IMG/VR virus record: IMGVR_UViG_3300020385_000005
Span: 97,782 to 161,781 of that record
Strand: one strand, 5' to 3'
DNA from: a virus
Length of the DNA stretch: 64,000 nucleotides
Of this stretch, positions 28,172 to 36,870 are shown piece after piece. Within the stretch, counting starts at the first letter, position 1. Each line of letters begins with the position of its first letter. The position numbers and the translations under genes are program-made. The notes below the pieces were generated by a model, which was not told the origin of the DNA, did not search any database, and was given only the letters and a program-made list of their open reading frames with translations.

Positions 28172-29500
28172 TCAAAACGGAATTGAATATTTGTCGGCTT
28201 TATAAGCCATCTCTTTATCAAAAATAAGCGGTGTGGCACCACGACCTTCATTCAAAAATCTCTCAAAGATTAATCCGTATTTTATAGGATCCACTTCGGT
28301 TATTCCAAGCGCATACGCTATAAGAGATCCAGCAGCAGACCCTCTTCCAGGACCATGTAAGACGCCTCGTTCTCTAGCGCCGTTCATAAATTGTGCGACG
28401 ATAAGTAAGTAGTCAGCAAAGCCCATTTTTTTAATGACGTTTAATTCATAATTCAAACGGTCCCTATATTCTTGTGTTGGCATTTGACCAAACCTATTAA
28501 ACAATCCATGTTGACTTTCAATCTCTAGAAAAGAGATATCAGTATATCCTTCTGGAATGTCTTTATATTTAGGGTACCTATTCATTCTGTCCATAAAATA
28601 TGAATCGGAGTCAATCATGTCAGCAAGCGTTACTGTGTTAGAGATAACATCATAAGGCATACCTTGAGCAGATGCTTCATTCCACATCCAGTCATGATCT
28701 GCCATATGAACTTTTATTTCACCGAAAGTAAATCTTTTAGGATTCGATAAAGTAGTTTTGGTTTGCATACATAAAGCAGCTTCATGATGCATTTTATCGT
28801 GTTCGTAGGCATAATGACAATCATTCGTCACGATCATAGGGAAATTATTTTTTAAAGCAATTTGTTGCAAAACTTTATTAACAGCTTGCTGTTCTTCTTC
28901 TCTATGAAGTTGCAATTCGACAATAAAGCGATCCTTAAAGATTGATCTGTGATGATGGATTAATTTTTCTGCTTGGGTTATCTCATTGTTAAGAATCAAT
29001 TGAGAAGCGCGACTACCTAAGCAAGTAGTCGTAGCTATGATTCCTTCAGAATGATCAGCTAATAGAGCGTCATCTATACGAGGTTTTCTATAGAAACCAG
29101 TAGTATAAGCTTTAGAAGAAAGTTTAATTAAATTGTGCAGTCCAATGTTATTTTGAGCTAAAAGTATTAAGTGGTAATAGCTTTTACCCATTTCATCTGG
29201 TTCTTTTACTGTACGGTCATTTACAGAGTAATAAGCTTCCATACCAATAATAGGTTTGATATTAGCTTTGTTACATTCTTTATAAAATCTGTAGCATCCA
29301 GAAATGTTACCATGATCAGTCATTGCAACAGCAGGTTGATTCATAGACTTTACGAAATTTGGAAGTCTAGAGACCTTGTTGATACCGTCAAGTAGAGAAT
29401 ATTCAGTATGTACGTGCAAATGTACATACTTAGATTCATTATAATTAGAAGTTACATTTTCGTGGTGCGAATGTTTGTGAGTAGAGCAATCATGTGTCAT
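28172..29500 (-). CDS. dnaE: DNA polymerase III alpha, N-terminal piece (PHP domain)
   Basis: About 442 residues from the ATG at 29500, which overlaps the RecA stop; upstream frame lies inside recA. A His-rich lead (HKHSHH) precedes the PHP domain with VHLHVHTEYS, TDHGN and TNDCHY, metal-binding motifs of the PHP exonuclease or structural domain. The palm entry GPGRGSAAGS follows. It ends FERFLNEGRGATP plus an 18-residue tail, just before the PDIDID catalytic motif carried by the middle piece. No intein half is visible at this break, so the two pieces probably associate non-covalently. Confidence 0.88.
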   Translation of the reverse strand: MTHDCSTHKHSHHENVTSNYNESKYVHLHVHTEYSLLDGINKVSRLPNFVKSMNQPAVAMTDHGNISGCYRFYKECNKANIKPIIGMEAYYSVNDRTVKEPDEMGKSYYHLILLAQNNIGLHNLIKLSSKAYTTGFYRKPRIDDALLADHSEGIIATTTCLGSRASQLILNNEITQAEKLIHHHRSIFKDRFIVELQLHREEEQQAVNKVLQQIALKNNFPMIVTNDCHYAYEHDKMHHEAALCMQTKTTLSNPKRFTFGEIKVHMADHDWMWNEASAQGMPYDVISNTVTLADMIDSDSYFMDRMNRYPKYKDIPEGYTDISFLEIESQHGLFNRFGQMPTQEYRDRLNYELNVIKKMGFADYLLIVAQFMNGARERGVLHGPGRGSAAGSLIAYALGITEVDPIKYGLIFERFLNEGRGATPLIFDKEMAYKADKYSIPF

Positions 29501-30527
29501 CTTCTTTAGTGTCTTCTTGGTCTGGGTTGAGAATAAAATCATACAGAAGTTGGTAATCTTCAGGGTTTTCGATAAAGTGACTTTTAGCGCCAAGTTTACC
29601 GCCAGTACAAAGAGACTCTTCCTCACCGGTAGCTGGATTAATCCATTTTACAGAAGAACCTGCGAAACGCATTATGCCAGTATCTTTAGCATAACCAATA
29701 ATATCTAAATATGGATCAGTGCCTTTTCCACAGATGAAATCAAACTCTGCGGTTTTATTTAAAGCAGGAGCGACTTTGTTTTTAACTACTTTAACTTTCA
29801 TAGTTATTGCACCATCTTGATCTTTAGATGGCTTGCTACTTACACGAAGTCTAACTGAACAGTAAAAAGGTATTGCATTTCCACCACTAGTCGTTTCTGG
29901 ATTACCATACATAACGCCAATTTTCATACGCACTTGGTTGATAAATAAATATAAACATTCATTATCTACGCTTATTTTTGAAATAGAACGCAATGCTTTA
30001 GATAGAAGTCTTGGTAAATCGCCAACGCCGGTTTCATTCATTAATCTTTTAGTATCTTTTTCTGACTGAGCAGCATCGATACTATCGAATACAATTACAC
30101 CAACTTTGCCAGTTTTTCCTAAATCCTGACACAACTGAAGTGCTTCTTCAGCAGTGTCAGGGTAACAAAAGATCATTTTTTCGGGTTGGAGTCCCATAGA
30201 TTGGACAAGGTCCAGACCAGTAGTACGCTCAAGATCAACATAGACAGGCGGTCTGTCATATCCATGCTTGTCAGTGTATTGTTTAAGGACTTGTAAGCAG
30301 AGAGAGGTTTTGCCTGCGGAGGGGGGACCATATATTTCGACGACACGATCATTAGGGAGACCTCCAACCCCAAGGCAAGCATCAAGAGATATTGAGCCCG
30401 TTGAAACGGGAGTAACTTTTTCATATTTAGGTCCTAAAGTCATAATGTTTTCTTTGCCAAATTTTTTAGCAATAGAAGCTGCAATCATATCGATTTCAGG
30501 GATGCCTGTAATTTTTTTATTTGCCAT
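29490..30527 (-). CDS. recA: RecA recombinase
   Basis: 345 residues with RecA features: Walker A GPPSAGKT (67-74), Walker B hydrophobic stretch IVFDSIDA, INQVR, the conserved TSGGNA loop, and KVVKNKVAP. It forms the filament that pairs ssDNA with duplex DNA, probably supplied by the Cas4-like and resolvase-like nucleases and the SSB here. The stop overlaps the DnaE N-piece start by 11 bases. Length and motifs are typical of bacterial RecA rather than T4 UvsX. Confidence 0.93.
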   Translation of the reverse strand: MANKKITGIPEIDMIAASIAKKFGKENIMTLGPKYEKVTPVSTGSISLDACLGVGGLPNDRVVEIYGPPSAGKTSLCLQVLKQYTDKHGYDRPPVYVDLERTTGLDLVQSMGLQPEKMIFCYPDTAEEALQLCQDLGKTGKVGVIVFDSIDAAQSEKDTKRLMNETGVGDLPRLLSKALRSISKISVDNECLYLFINQVRMKIGVMYGNPETTSGGNAIPFYCSVRLRVSSKPSKDQDGAITMKVKVVKNKVAPALNKTAEFDFICGKGTDPYLDIIGYAKDTGIMRFAGSSVKWINPATGEEESLCTGGKLGAKSHFIENPEDYQLLYDFILNPDQEDTKEDDT

Positions 30528-30542
30528 TTTTTTTCCTAGTTT

Positions 30543-30671
30543 TTAGTTTAAATTAATTTTGCTTTCTAAGCACTTGAAACAAGCGCCACTAGAAGCGTGA
30601 AAACGATGGCCGCACTTTGAACAAGTTCTATAGTGCGAGCTCCAATCATCGGGTAAATTGCTAAATATCAT
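30543..30671 (-). CDS. 42-residue zinc-ribbon mini-protein
   Basis: The start codon at 30671 overlaps the deaminase stop as ATGA. The product has two CxxC pairs (CSKCGH and CFKC) 10 residues apart, spaced for one zinc, plus basic flanks. It is probably a small nucleic-acid or protein-binding zinc ribbon. It is too short for many gene callers. Confidence 0.55.
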   Translation of the reverse strand: MIFSNLPDDWSSHYRTCSKCGHRFHASSGACFKCLESKINLN

Positions 30672-31135
30672 TCTATTTTCTCGTAATGGGTAAGGCTACG
30701 TAAAACACACTCTTGATGTATATAAGGTTTGTTTCCGTATGATTCTTTAAAATAAATAGAAGTAATGCCGGCGCTAAGGATGTTCTTATAGCAACTCCAA
30801 CAAGGTTCTACGTTGCAATAAATGGTAGCACCATTAAGGGAAACACCATTTTTAGCAGCTCGGTTAATTGCATTAGTTTCTGCATGTATTGTGCGAACAC
30901 AATGTGAATCTTGCAGAAAGCAACCATGTGTGTGACAATGAGATTCCCCTGGAAGGGAACCGTTATAGCCTGTAGCTATAATAGCTTTATCTTTTACTAT
31001 TACACAACCTACTTGTTTTCTAGGGCAAGTAGACCTTGTAGCCGCTTGAACGGCTATATTCATAAAATAGTCATCCCAGCTTTGACGAATCGGAATCGTG
31101 TTTTTCTTCGTGTTCTCTGGGGAGGGTGTAGTCAT
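30668..31135 (-). CDS. dCMP deaminase
   Basis: About 155 residues from the ATG at 31135. It has the zinc cytidine-deaminase motifs HAETNAI (His and catalytic Glu) and PCWSC (two Cys ligands), and the SWDDYF and RSTCPRKQVG entry typical of dCMP deaminases (comE/T4 CD type). It converts dCMP to dUMP, feeding ThyX for dTTP. An extra Cys/His stretch (HCHTHGC) may bind a second zinc, as in T4 dCMP deaminase. The 5' part overlaps the upstream 55-residue gene by 65 bases. Confidence 0.85.
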   Translation of the reverse strand: MTTPSPENTKKNTIPIRQSWDDYFMNIAVQAATRSTCPRKQVGCVIVKDKAIIATGYNGSLPGESHCHTHGCFLQDSHCVRTIHAETNAINRAAKNGVSLNGATIYCNVEPCWSCYKNILSAGITSIYFKESYGNKPYIHQECVLRSLTHYEKIE

Positions 31136-31238
31136 GAATTTTATTTCCAATTTCCGTCATGCCTAATAAGTGTAAAATTTCCATAAGTGGATGAGCGATA
31201 AGATTGTGAATCGTATAGTCAAATTTGTTTTTTTTCAT
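31071..31238 (-). CDS. 55-residue conserved-type small phage protein (HNLIAHPL / IHDYTLP)
   Basis: The ATG at 31238 forms an ATGA overlap with the amidohydrolase stop. The protein carries HNLIAHPLMEILHLLG and KIHDYTLPRE. I recall similar short proteins (N-L-I-A-H-P-L, then I-H-D) in other phages, without a function. It overlaps the dCMP deaminase start by 65 bases, long but compatible with compact phage genes. Confidence 0.55.
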   Translation of the reverse strand: MKKNKFDYTIHNLIAHPLMEILHLLGMTEIGNKIHDYTLPREHEEKHDSDSSKLG

Positions 31239-32176
31239 ACGTAATTTGTCGCAATGTCTGAGATTAAATTTAAATCATAGCAGCGAGTAGCTTCCATGAG
31301 GAGTCTAGATTCAAACCACATGTTTCCGTCTACAAGTGGCATGTATAGATCGTTAATGTTATCTACACCTAAAGCCATTTGAACATTATGTTTATGCAAT
31401 ATGTTTAGTGGGGCAATAGAATTATGTATAGGTGCAATGTAACCTTTTAAAGGTTTCATGCTGAGCCCTGCCGAAGGGCAGATTATAACGCCTACATTTT
31501 CTTCAGCAAGCCTTTGAGCAATTATGTTTTGATATGACTCAGGGTGGCAAGCTAAAGAAATGCTATGAATAGCATTAACTTTTTCCTTGAGACTTCTAGT
31601 TTCTTTAACGTCTAGAAGCAATTGTGTTTCTTTTTCGTTTGGAGAATTTAGTTGGTCTACATGAACATCTAAAGGTAAGGAAAATTCTTCAGCAATATCA
31701 AAAAGAATATGTAAGTGTTCTTTAGGGTCTGGGTCTCTAGAAGGTAAGCCACCGACCATGTCGGCTTTAGAACAAGCAAGTCTAAATGCTTTATAATCTT
31801 CAGTTTTAGAAACACCTTGAATGGGTTGGATTGCTATTTCGATAGAAATAATATCTTTATAATCCTCTTTTAATTGAAGAAGGGCGTCTATACATAATTG
31901 TCCGATTATTGAATCAGCGTCAGCAAATGTTCGAACAACAGATGCTCTTTGTTTGATAAATGAATGGACGCAGATTTCTGCTCTGCGATAAATGTCTTCA
32001 AATGTATAGCTTGCTTTAATTTTATTATAAGTGTCCCATTTATCTTGCATAGACTCTTTTTGAGCTTGCATTAAAATGTCAGGGGTGACCACATTACTTT
32101 TATCAAAGTGCGCATGAAGCGGTTTAAAACCACCTTTGCTTTTTACTAAGTTTAAAAAACATTCTTTTACATTCAT
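31235..32176 (-). CDS. Cytosine-deaminase-like amidohydrolase
   Basis: 313 residues, amidohydrolase superfamily TIM barrel resembling E. coli CodA. Metal ligands are HAHFD (two His), a third His in DVHVDQL and the Asp in LGVDNIND; a further His is in AIHSIS. The catalytic Glu that follows the third His in CodA (H-C-D-E) is Gln here (H-V-D-Q), and the Asp after the metal-binding Asp is Asn. Cytosine to uracil deamination would fit the pyrimidine genes nearby, but the altered Glu makes activity or substrate uncertain. The protein is shorter than CodA (about 427) and lacks its N-terminal beta domain. Confidence 0.6.
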   Translation of the reverse strand: MNVKECFLNLVKSKGGFKPLHAHFDKSNVVTPDILMQAQKESMQDKWDTYNKIKASYTFEDIYRRAEICVHSFIKQRASVVRTFADADSIIGQLCIDALLQLKEDYKDIISIEIAIQPIQGVSKTEDYKAFRLACSKADMVGGLPSRDPDPKEHLHILFDIAEEFSLPLDVHVDQLNSPNEKETQLLLDVKETRSLKEKVNAIHSISLACHPESYQNIIAQRLAEENVGVIICPSAGLSMKPLKGYIAPIHNSIAPLNILHKHNVQMALGVDNINDLYMPLVDGNMWFESRLLMEATRCYDLNLISDIATNYV

Positions 32177-32177
32177 C

Positions 32178-32483
32178 TTATTTTAATTCCTCAAAGAATT
32201 CTGTGTCCAGGGTTCCATAATCATATGGGGCTACAGTTTCGTGACCTTGTGAGAAGAAAAAGCCTTTAGAGCCAGATTCTATAGGTTTTATGGTTTCACC
32301 AGTTACATGTCTGTGTGTAATCTCTCCAGAACCTTTTATTACCTTAAAGGGAACGTCAGAGATCCTAGTGGGTCCGCTAACTACTTGTATAATTGCGCCG
32401 GGGTTTAAATAGCCCCCTCCTGGCATATTCCAGCAATTGTCTTTAATTCTAACTTTCTTCAAGACTTGAAGTTGAATGTTCAT
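32178..32483 (-). CDS. Hypothetical beta-rich protein
   Basis: 101 residues from the ATG at 32483 (frame extends upstream). It is beta-rich with Gly/Pro turns (MPGGGYLNPGAIIQVVSG) and HRHV and GHETVAPYDYG, suggesting a small barrel or virion domain. It overlaps the previous gene end by 35 bases. Function unknown. Confidence 0.5.
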   Translation of the reverse strand: MNIQLQVLKKVRIKDNCWNMPGGGYLNPGAIIQVVSGPTRISDVPFKVIKGSGEITHRHVTGETIKPIESGSKGFFFSQGHETVAPYDYGTLDTEFFEELK

Positions 32484-33150
32484 CTTTAATTTTACCATTT
32501 TGTTTTTCTATTTCTTTATCTAAATTAATTGTTAAAAATTGAACGCGATTTTCTTGAATTGCGTCTCTTATGCGTCTTTGATTTTTACTCAAAGATGAGT
32601 TTCCTGTTTTAATATCAATGAAATTTACAGAAGTTATTTCGTCAGAAGTACCATCAATTATATTTGAGAGTCCTTCAAAATGAATGTAATCAATAGGGTT
32701 GCCTAAAAATCTATAATCTTTAGGATTAGTGCCTTTTAATATAAAAGGTGCAAGATGTTCAGTAGCTTGCCCTCTGATTACTGCTCTTGATTTTTTTAAT
32801 GTTTCTTTTCGAGTAGTCTCAATAGTTTTTTTTAAGTTTTTAGAGTGCTCAAGATCTTTTGTTTTCATTTGAGAATCATGTTTTTGTTCAGTTAATTTTA
32901 AAGTTGAATTAAAATCATTTTTCATTTCAGAGATAAATTCATTGCTAGCAGTAGTTACTGATTCAATAATATTATTATATTCTTTTATTTCTGTTTCGTA
33001 TTTAAGTATTTTTTGTTGTGCATTAGTTTTATCAGTTATAAAAATGTCAATTTGCTTTGTAGTGGCGATGAGCTCTACTTGAAGCTTATGGATCTTTATA
33101 ATAAGTAAAGTAAATAAAAAAAATGATGCACAAATTATTATTAAATTCAT
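32449..33150 (-). CDS. Membrane-anchored coiled coil with Holliday-junction-resolvase-related domain
   Basis: 233 residues. One N-terminal membrane helix (about 3-19), a coiled coil to about residue 105, then a domain with VIRGQATEHLAPF, FLGNPIDYIHFEG and NFIDIKTGNSSLS, and RRIRDAI. This is the endonuclease-Holl related (PF10107-like) layout, where D and D/E-x-K of a PD-(D/E)XK fold are in PIDY and DIKTG. The usual E-V-K is D-I-K here. It could cleave DNA at the membrane, for example incoming or recombining DNA; function is inferred from the domain. Confidence 0.65.
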   Translation of the reverse strand: MNLIIICASFFLFTLLIIKIHKLQVELIATTKQIDIFITDKTNAQQKILKYETEIKEYNNIIESVTTASNEFISEMKNDFNSTLKLTEQKHDSQMKTKDLEHSKNLKKTIETTRKETLKKSRAVIRGQATEHLAPFILKGTNPKDYRFLGNPIDYIHFEGLSNIIDGTSDEITSVNFIDIKTGNSSLSKNQRRIRDAIQENRVQFLTINLDKEIEKQNGKIKDEHSTSSLEES

Positions 33151-33152
33151 AT

Positions 33153-33740
33153 TTAAGCCTTAAAAGCATTATTTATCTTAAGGAATAAATAAAAGATTTT
33201 ATGTAAGGTTTCAAAAGTTTCGTCTTCAAGATCGATAGAAGCTTCTTTGAGAATAATCTTTAAGCAAAGTTTAAAAAATATCCTGTCAGAACCTTTTTTC
33301 TTGATAGGAAGAAATATTTTATATTTCTCAAAATCTATATGTTCAGTAAGGGCGTTATGGACAAAGTAAATTTTTCCAAAAATGTTGATTGAACTTGGTA
33401 GGTGGATATCATTGAAATTTTTCTCCCACCAATAGCGAATTGATTCGTTTACAACATGTTGGCGTGCCTTGTCCATTGAGACTCCTGTGTCTGATAGTAG
33501 GATGGATATGATGTCTTTAGTGGATAGAGGAGCTTCATCAATTATAGATCTGAATGAATCAAACCTATATTGATCGTCAAAAAAAACACTTATTGAATTT
33601 AAAAAAGTATCTTCTAAGTATTTTTTATTTCTATTTTTAGGATGAGAAAGTTTTACATAATCAGTAATAGAACTATCTATGACTGCTTTAATTATGCGTT
33701 TATAATCCTCATCATGGTCTAACTCCTCTATATCCAGCAT
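33153..33740 (-). CDS. Hypothetical protein
   Basis: 195 residues, mixed helical, beginning with an acidic segment (DIEELDHDED), then LSHPKNRNKKY and a hydrophobic C-terminal third. No membrane segment is certain and no catalytic signature is recognised. It is 2 bases from its neighbours, so in one operon with MazG and the resolvase-related protein. Confidence 0.5.
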   Translation of the reverse strand: MLDIEELDHDEDYKRIIKAVIDSSITDYVKLSHPKNRNKKYLEDTFLNSISVFFDDQYRFDSFRSIIDEAPLSTKDIISILLSDTGVSMDKARQHVVNESIRYWWEKNFNDIHLPSSINIFGKIYFVHNALTEHIDFEKYKIFLPIKKKGSDRIFFKLCLKIILKEASIDLEDETFETLHKIFYLFLKINNAFKA

Positions 33741-33742
33741 AA

Positions 33743-34078
33743 CTACACTACCTTGTTTCCGTGCCTATAAGGTCTGGTGCGATTGTATTCCATTTTTTGC
33801 TTTAGGACTGTTTCTAAATCGATACTATGCAATCCGCAAAAATCAAATATCCTGATAATACAATCTGCTAATTCAACCGGAATTCCTTCAGGTTTATTAG
33901 GTTTATTATCATTGAAATAAATTTCTGAAGGTGAATGACCGTTTCTATGTTCTTCTAAAGCCTCAGAAAGCTCTGAGTGCATTAAGCAAATTAAGTCACC
34001 AATAGATCTCTCTGAGTCATGCCAACCATGGTCTTTTGCGTTGTCGTAAGATTCTTTTACTGCGTCGTTTATTTGCAT
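33743..34078 (-). CDS. MazG-like nucleotide pyrophosphohydrolase
   Basis: 111 residues, all-alpha, with the MazG metal motif E-x-x-E (SELSEALEEH) followed by E-x-x-D (ELADCIIRIFDFCG). It would hydrolyse (d)NTPs to the monophosphate plus pyrophosphate. In phages, MazG-type enzymes also tune GTP or dGTP and the alarmone ppGpp. Its place just downstream of the ribonucleotide reductase suggests pool control. MazZ, which supplies dGMP in 2-aminoadenine phages, is a relative, but sequence alone cannot tell them apart. Confidence 0.8.
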   Translation of the reverse strand: MQINDAVKESYDNAKDHGWHDSERSIGDLICLMHSELSEALEEHRNGHSPSEIYFNDNKPNKPEGIPVELADCIIRIFDFCGLHSIDLETVLKQKMEYNRTRPYRHGNKVV

Positions 34079-34088
34079 ATTAAGTTCC

Positions 34089-35054
34089 TTAATCCCAAAT
34101 TATTTCGCCTATCATACCAGATGCATTGTAATCTGTAACTGCTCCTTCAAAGAAATTTTTGAATGAGTCCCCAGAAATGATCCAGTCGAGCCAAGGCAAT
34201 GGGTTGTCTTTTTGTTTAAAAATTGGTTTTAAGCCAAGTTGAAGCAATCTTCTATCGGCTAAATAATGTATATAGGTTTTTAATTCGGTTGCTGTCAAAC
34301 CTTCAATTTTAACTTCATCATAAATAAAGTCTATTAAAGAGTGTTCGAGCTCTACAGCTTTAGTAAAATTAAGATATATATAGCTTTTTAAAGTATCTGT
34401 TACTAAATGAGGGTTTTCTTCAAGATATGTATGAAACAATTTTGTCATTCCATCAACATGCATAGTTTCATCACGTATGCTCCACTCTACAATTTCGCAC
34501 ATACCCTTCATTTTTCCAAATCGTTGGTAATTTAAAAGCATTACAAACGCAGAAAAAAGAGACATGCCTTCGTTGCAAACAGTTCTAGCTAATTCGAAAG
34601 CAAGATGTTGATCTTTTTTCCTCATAGATTTAGGAGGAGTAGTCATGAACTCAATTTTATCAGCCATTTCTTTATATTGAAGAAATACAGAATACTCTTG
34701 TACAGGTATACCTAATGTATCATTAAGTAAAGCGTAAGATCTTTGGTGTGTGCCTTCTCTATTTGCAAAAGATAGCAACATGTTTCTTATTTCATTATTT
34801 TTGAAAGTTCTAATGAATATATCACAATAATTGCCGCCAACAGCGACGTCTGATTGAGTAAATATACGAAGAATATTGGTGATATGTTTCTTTTCTTCAG
34901 AAGTTAAAAACTCTGATTTCCATTGATTTACATCTTCTTGCAGTTTAGCTTCCCAAGAACCCCAGTGAATCTTTTCGTGTGCTTCAGCGTACTCCATAGC
35001 CCAAGGATACAGGAATGGTTTGTAAGTTTTAGAAAATTCAGTTAGCCTTGACAT
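34089..35054 (-). CDS. nrdB: Ribonucleotide reductase class I beta subunit
   Basis: About 321 residues from the ATG at 35054 (GAGGAG site upstream). Iron ligands are visible: Asp in FTQSDVAVGG, Glu and His in REGTHQ, Glu in CNEGMS, and Glu/His in RDETMH. The radical tyrosine follows in THQRSYA. It provides the radical for the alpha subunit encoded immediately upstream, with which it overlaps by 13 bases. It makes deoxynucleotides for the phage. Confidence 0.92.
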   Translation of the reverse strand: MSRLTEFSKTYKPFLYPWAMEYAEAHEKIHWGSWEAKLQEDVNQWKSEFLTSEEKKHITNILRIFTQSDVAVGGNYCDIFIRTFKNNEIRNMLLSFANREGTHQRSYALLNDTLGIPVQEYSVFLQYKEMADKIEFMTTPPKSMRKKDQHLAFELARTVCNEGMSLFSAFVMLLNYQRFGKMKGMCEIVEWSIRDETMHVDGMTKLFHTYLEENPHLVTDTLKSYIYLNFTKAVELEHSLIDFIYDEVKIEGLTATELKTYIHYLADRRLLQLGLKPIFKQKDNPLPWLDWIISGDSFKNFFEGAVTDYNASGMIGEIIWD

Positions 35055-36796
35055 GATAAGCACTCCTCAATATTAAAATCTTTTAAAGTTTTTCGTTCAA
35101 TTTTTTGACTAACTTTATCTGCAAGCACACCTGCATTAGTTCTTAGGTAATACAAGCCTTTTAGCTTTTTCTTATAAGCTGAAAGATGAACTGCATTAAC
35201 ATAGTTAATATCTGAACCAGACGGAAAGAATAAGTTGATAGATTGACCTTGGCAAATCCACTCCTGTCTTGTAGCAGCATGTTCTACAATCCACATCTGG
35301 TCAATTTCGAAAGCAGTTCTAAATACATCTTTTTCATGACTAGTCAGATAGGAAAGGTGCTGTACAGACCCTTGCGCTAATATGATTGATTGAATCTGTT
35401 CTTGAAGCCATGTTTCTTTAGTAAGAGTGATATCGTTAGTGGCAAAAGTTTCAGCAAGTATTAGCTTCGAATGCTCTTCAAGCACAGCGAGTAAATACTT
35501 GTTAATCTGCAAGAACGATCCAGCTCTTGTTCGATGAGTGAATGCATTAGATTTCCAAGGTTCAATACTTGGAGAGGTATTGAGTATAATTGAGCTATTT
35601 GCATTAGGAGCAATAGCTAATAAGTGGCTATTCCTTAGCCCTGCGCCTTGCCCGTCTAAATATTCTCCACGTTCTTGTGCTAATTGTTTAGTAGCGATCA
35701 AAGCTTGATCTTTTATATGAATGAACATTTTTCTGTTAATTGAGGTAGCAAAAATAGAGTTAAAAGAAATATTGTTCTTCTGAAGATATGAATGGAAGCC
35801 CATAGCTCCCAAACCTAAAGATCTTTCTCGTTGAGCAGAGAAGATGGCTTTGTTTAAAGCAGAAGGAGCATTTTCAATAAAATGTTGCAAAACATCATCT
35901 AGAAAACGGATTAGATCTTGAACAATTAAAGTTTCTTTCCATTCATTGAAGTACTCTAAATTTAAAGATGATAAGCAGCAAACGGCTGACCTATCATCAG
36001 ATGTGGGAAGATGAATCTCGTTGCATAAATTGCTTCCATGAATTTTTAATCCTTTGTTTTTTAATGGTTGAGGTAGGTGACGGTTAGCTTCGTCTATAAA
36101 ATTCAAATATGGTTCGCCTGTACGGAACCTAGTTTCTAAAATTCTTTGCCATAGGCTTCTTGCATTAATTATTTCTCTTGTTGTTGAATCTTTAGGGTCA
36201 ATTAAGTCCCATTCTTTATTTTCAATAACTGCTTCCATAAAAGCATCAGTTATATTTATTGCGTTGTTTAAATTAAAACATTTTCGATTTGAATCACCGC
36301 CAGTTGGAATTCTCATATTTAAAAATTCAATTATATCTGGATGGCTTACATCTAAGTAAGCAGCATAGGATCCTTTTCTTGTACTACCCTGCCTGTATGC
36401 AATCATATCTGCATCGACAGTTTTTATAAAAGGCATTGGGCCTGGCGACTTTTGCGAAACAGATCTAATGTCAGACCAGTGGCCACCAACACCTCCACCC
36501 ATCACTGACATCCAGCGCAACTCTTCAGTATGCTCTATGAGCCCTGTAACAGTGTCAGGGACATAAGTCAGAAAGCAAGAGATGGGCATGCTTTTAGTTT
36601 TCGCATTAGATAGAATTGGACTAGAAAACATGAACCAGCCATTTAAGGCATAATTGTATATCCTATCAGCAAGTTCTTCAGTAGAAGCGTAAGTGTATGC
36701 TGCTCGTTTAAAAGCTTCGATAGGTTGAGATTCATTTTCTTTTAAGTAGTAGTTTTTTAGTAATTTTTTTGCGTGATCAGTAAATTTAAAATTCAT
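35042..36796 (-). CDS. nrdA: Ribonucleotide reductase class I alpha subunit
   Basis: 584 residues. The active-site strands are recognisable: SNLCNEI (active cysteine), SSLNLEYF, and the SAQRERSLGLGAMGFHSYL loop. The C-terminus ends CLSCQG, the redox cysteine pair that reduces the active site. The N-terminal ATP-cone is absent, as in many phage enzymes, so allosteric activity control by ATP/dATP is likely lost. It lies upstream of nrdB in one operon; no inteins are seen. Confidence 0.93.
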   Translation of the reverse strand: MNFKFTDHAKKLLKNYYLKENESQPIEAFKRAAYTYASTEELADRIYNYALNGWFMFSSPILSNAKTKSMPISCFLTYVPDTVTGLIEHTEELRWMSVMGGGVGGHWSDIRSVSQKSPGPMPFIKTVDADMIAYRQGSTRKGSYAAYLDVSHPDIIEFLNMRIPTGGDSNRKCFNLNNAINITDAFMEAVIENKEWDLIDPKDSTTREIINARSLWQRILETRFRTGEPYLNFIDEANRHLPQPLKNKGLKIHGSNLCNEIHLPTSDDRSAVCCLSSLNLEYFNEWKETLIVQDLIRFLDDVLQHFIENAPSALNKAIFSAQRERSLGLGAMGFHSYLQKNNISFNSIFATSINRKMFIHIKDQALIATKQLAQERGEYLDGQGAGLRNSHLLAIAPNANSSIILNTSPSIEPWKSNAFTHRTRAGSFLQINKYLLAVLEEHSKLILAETFATNDITLTKETWLQEQIQSIILAQGSVQHLSYLTSHEKDVFRTAFEIDQMWIVEHAATRQEWICQGQSINLFFPSGSDINYVNAVHLSAYKKKLKGLYYLRTNAGVLADKVSQKIERKTLKDFNIEECLSCQG

Positions 36797-36870
36797 TTCT
36801 TTCTTTCTTTTACTTTTTAATAAGACAGACTTTTATTCTAAAAATAAGTTGAGACTATTTTCTCATTATT

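Noticed and set aside
35042-36796. Intein in NrdA or in RecA
   Set aside because: Both proteins read straight through their conserved motifs with no intein-length insertion.
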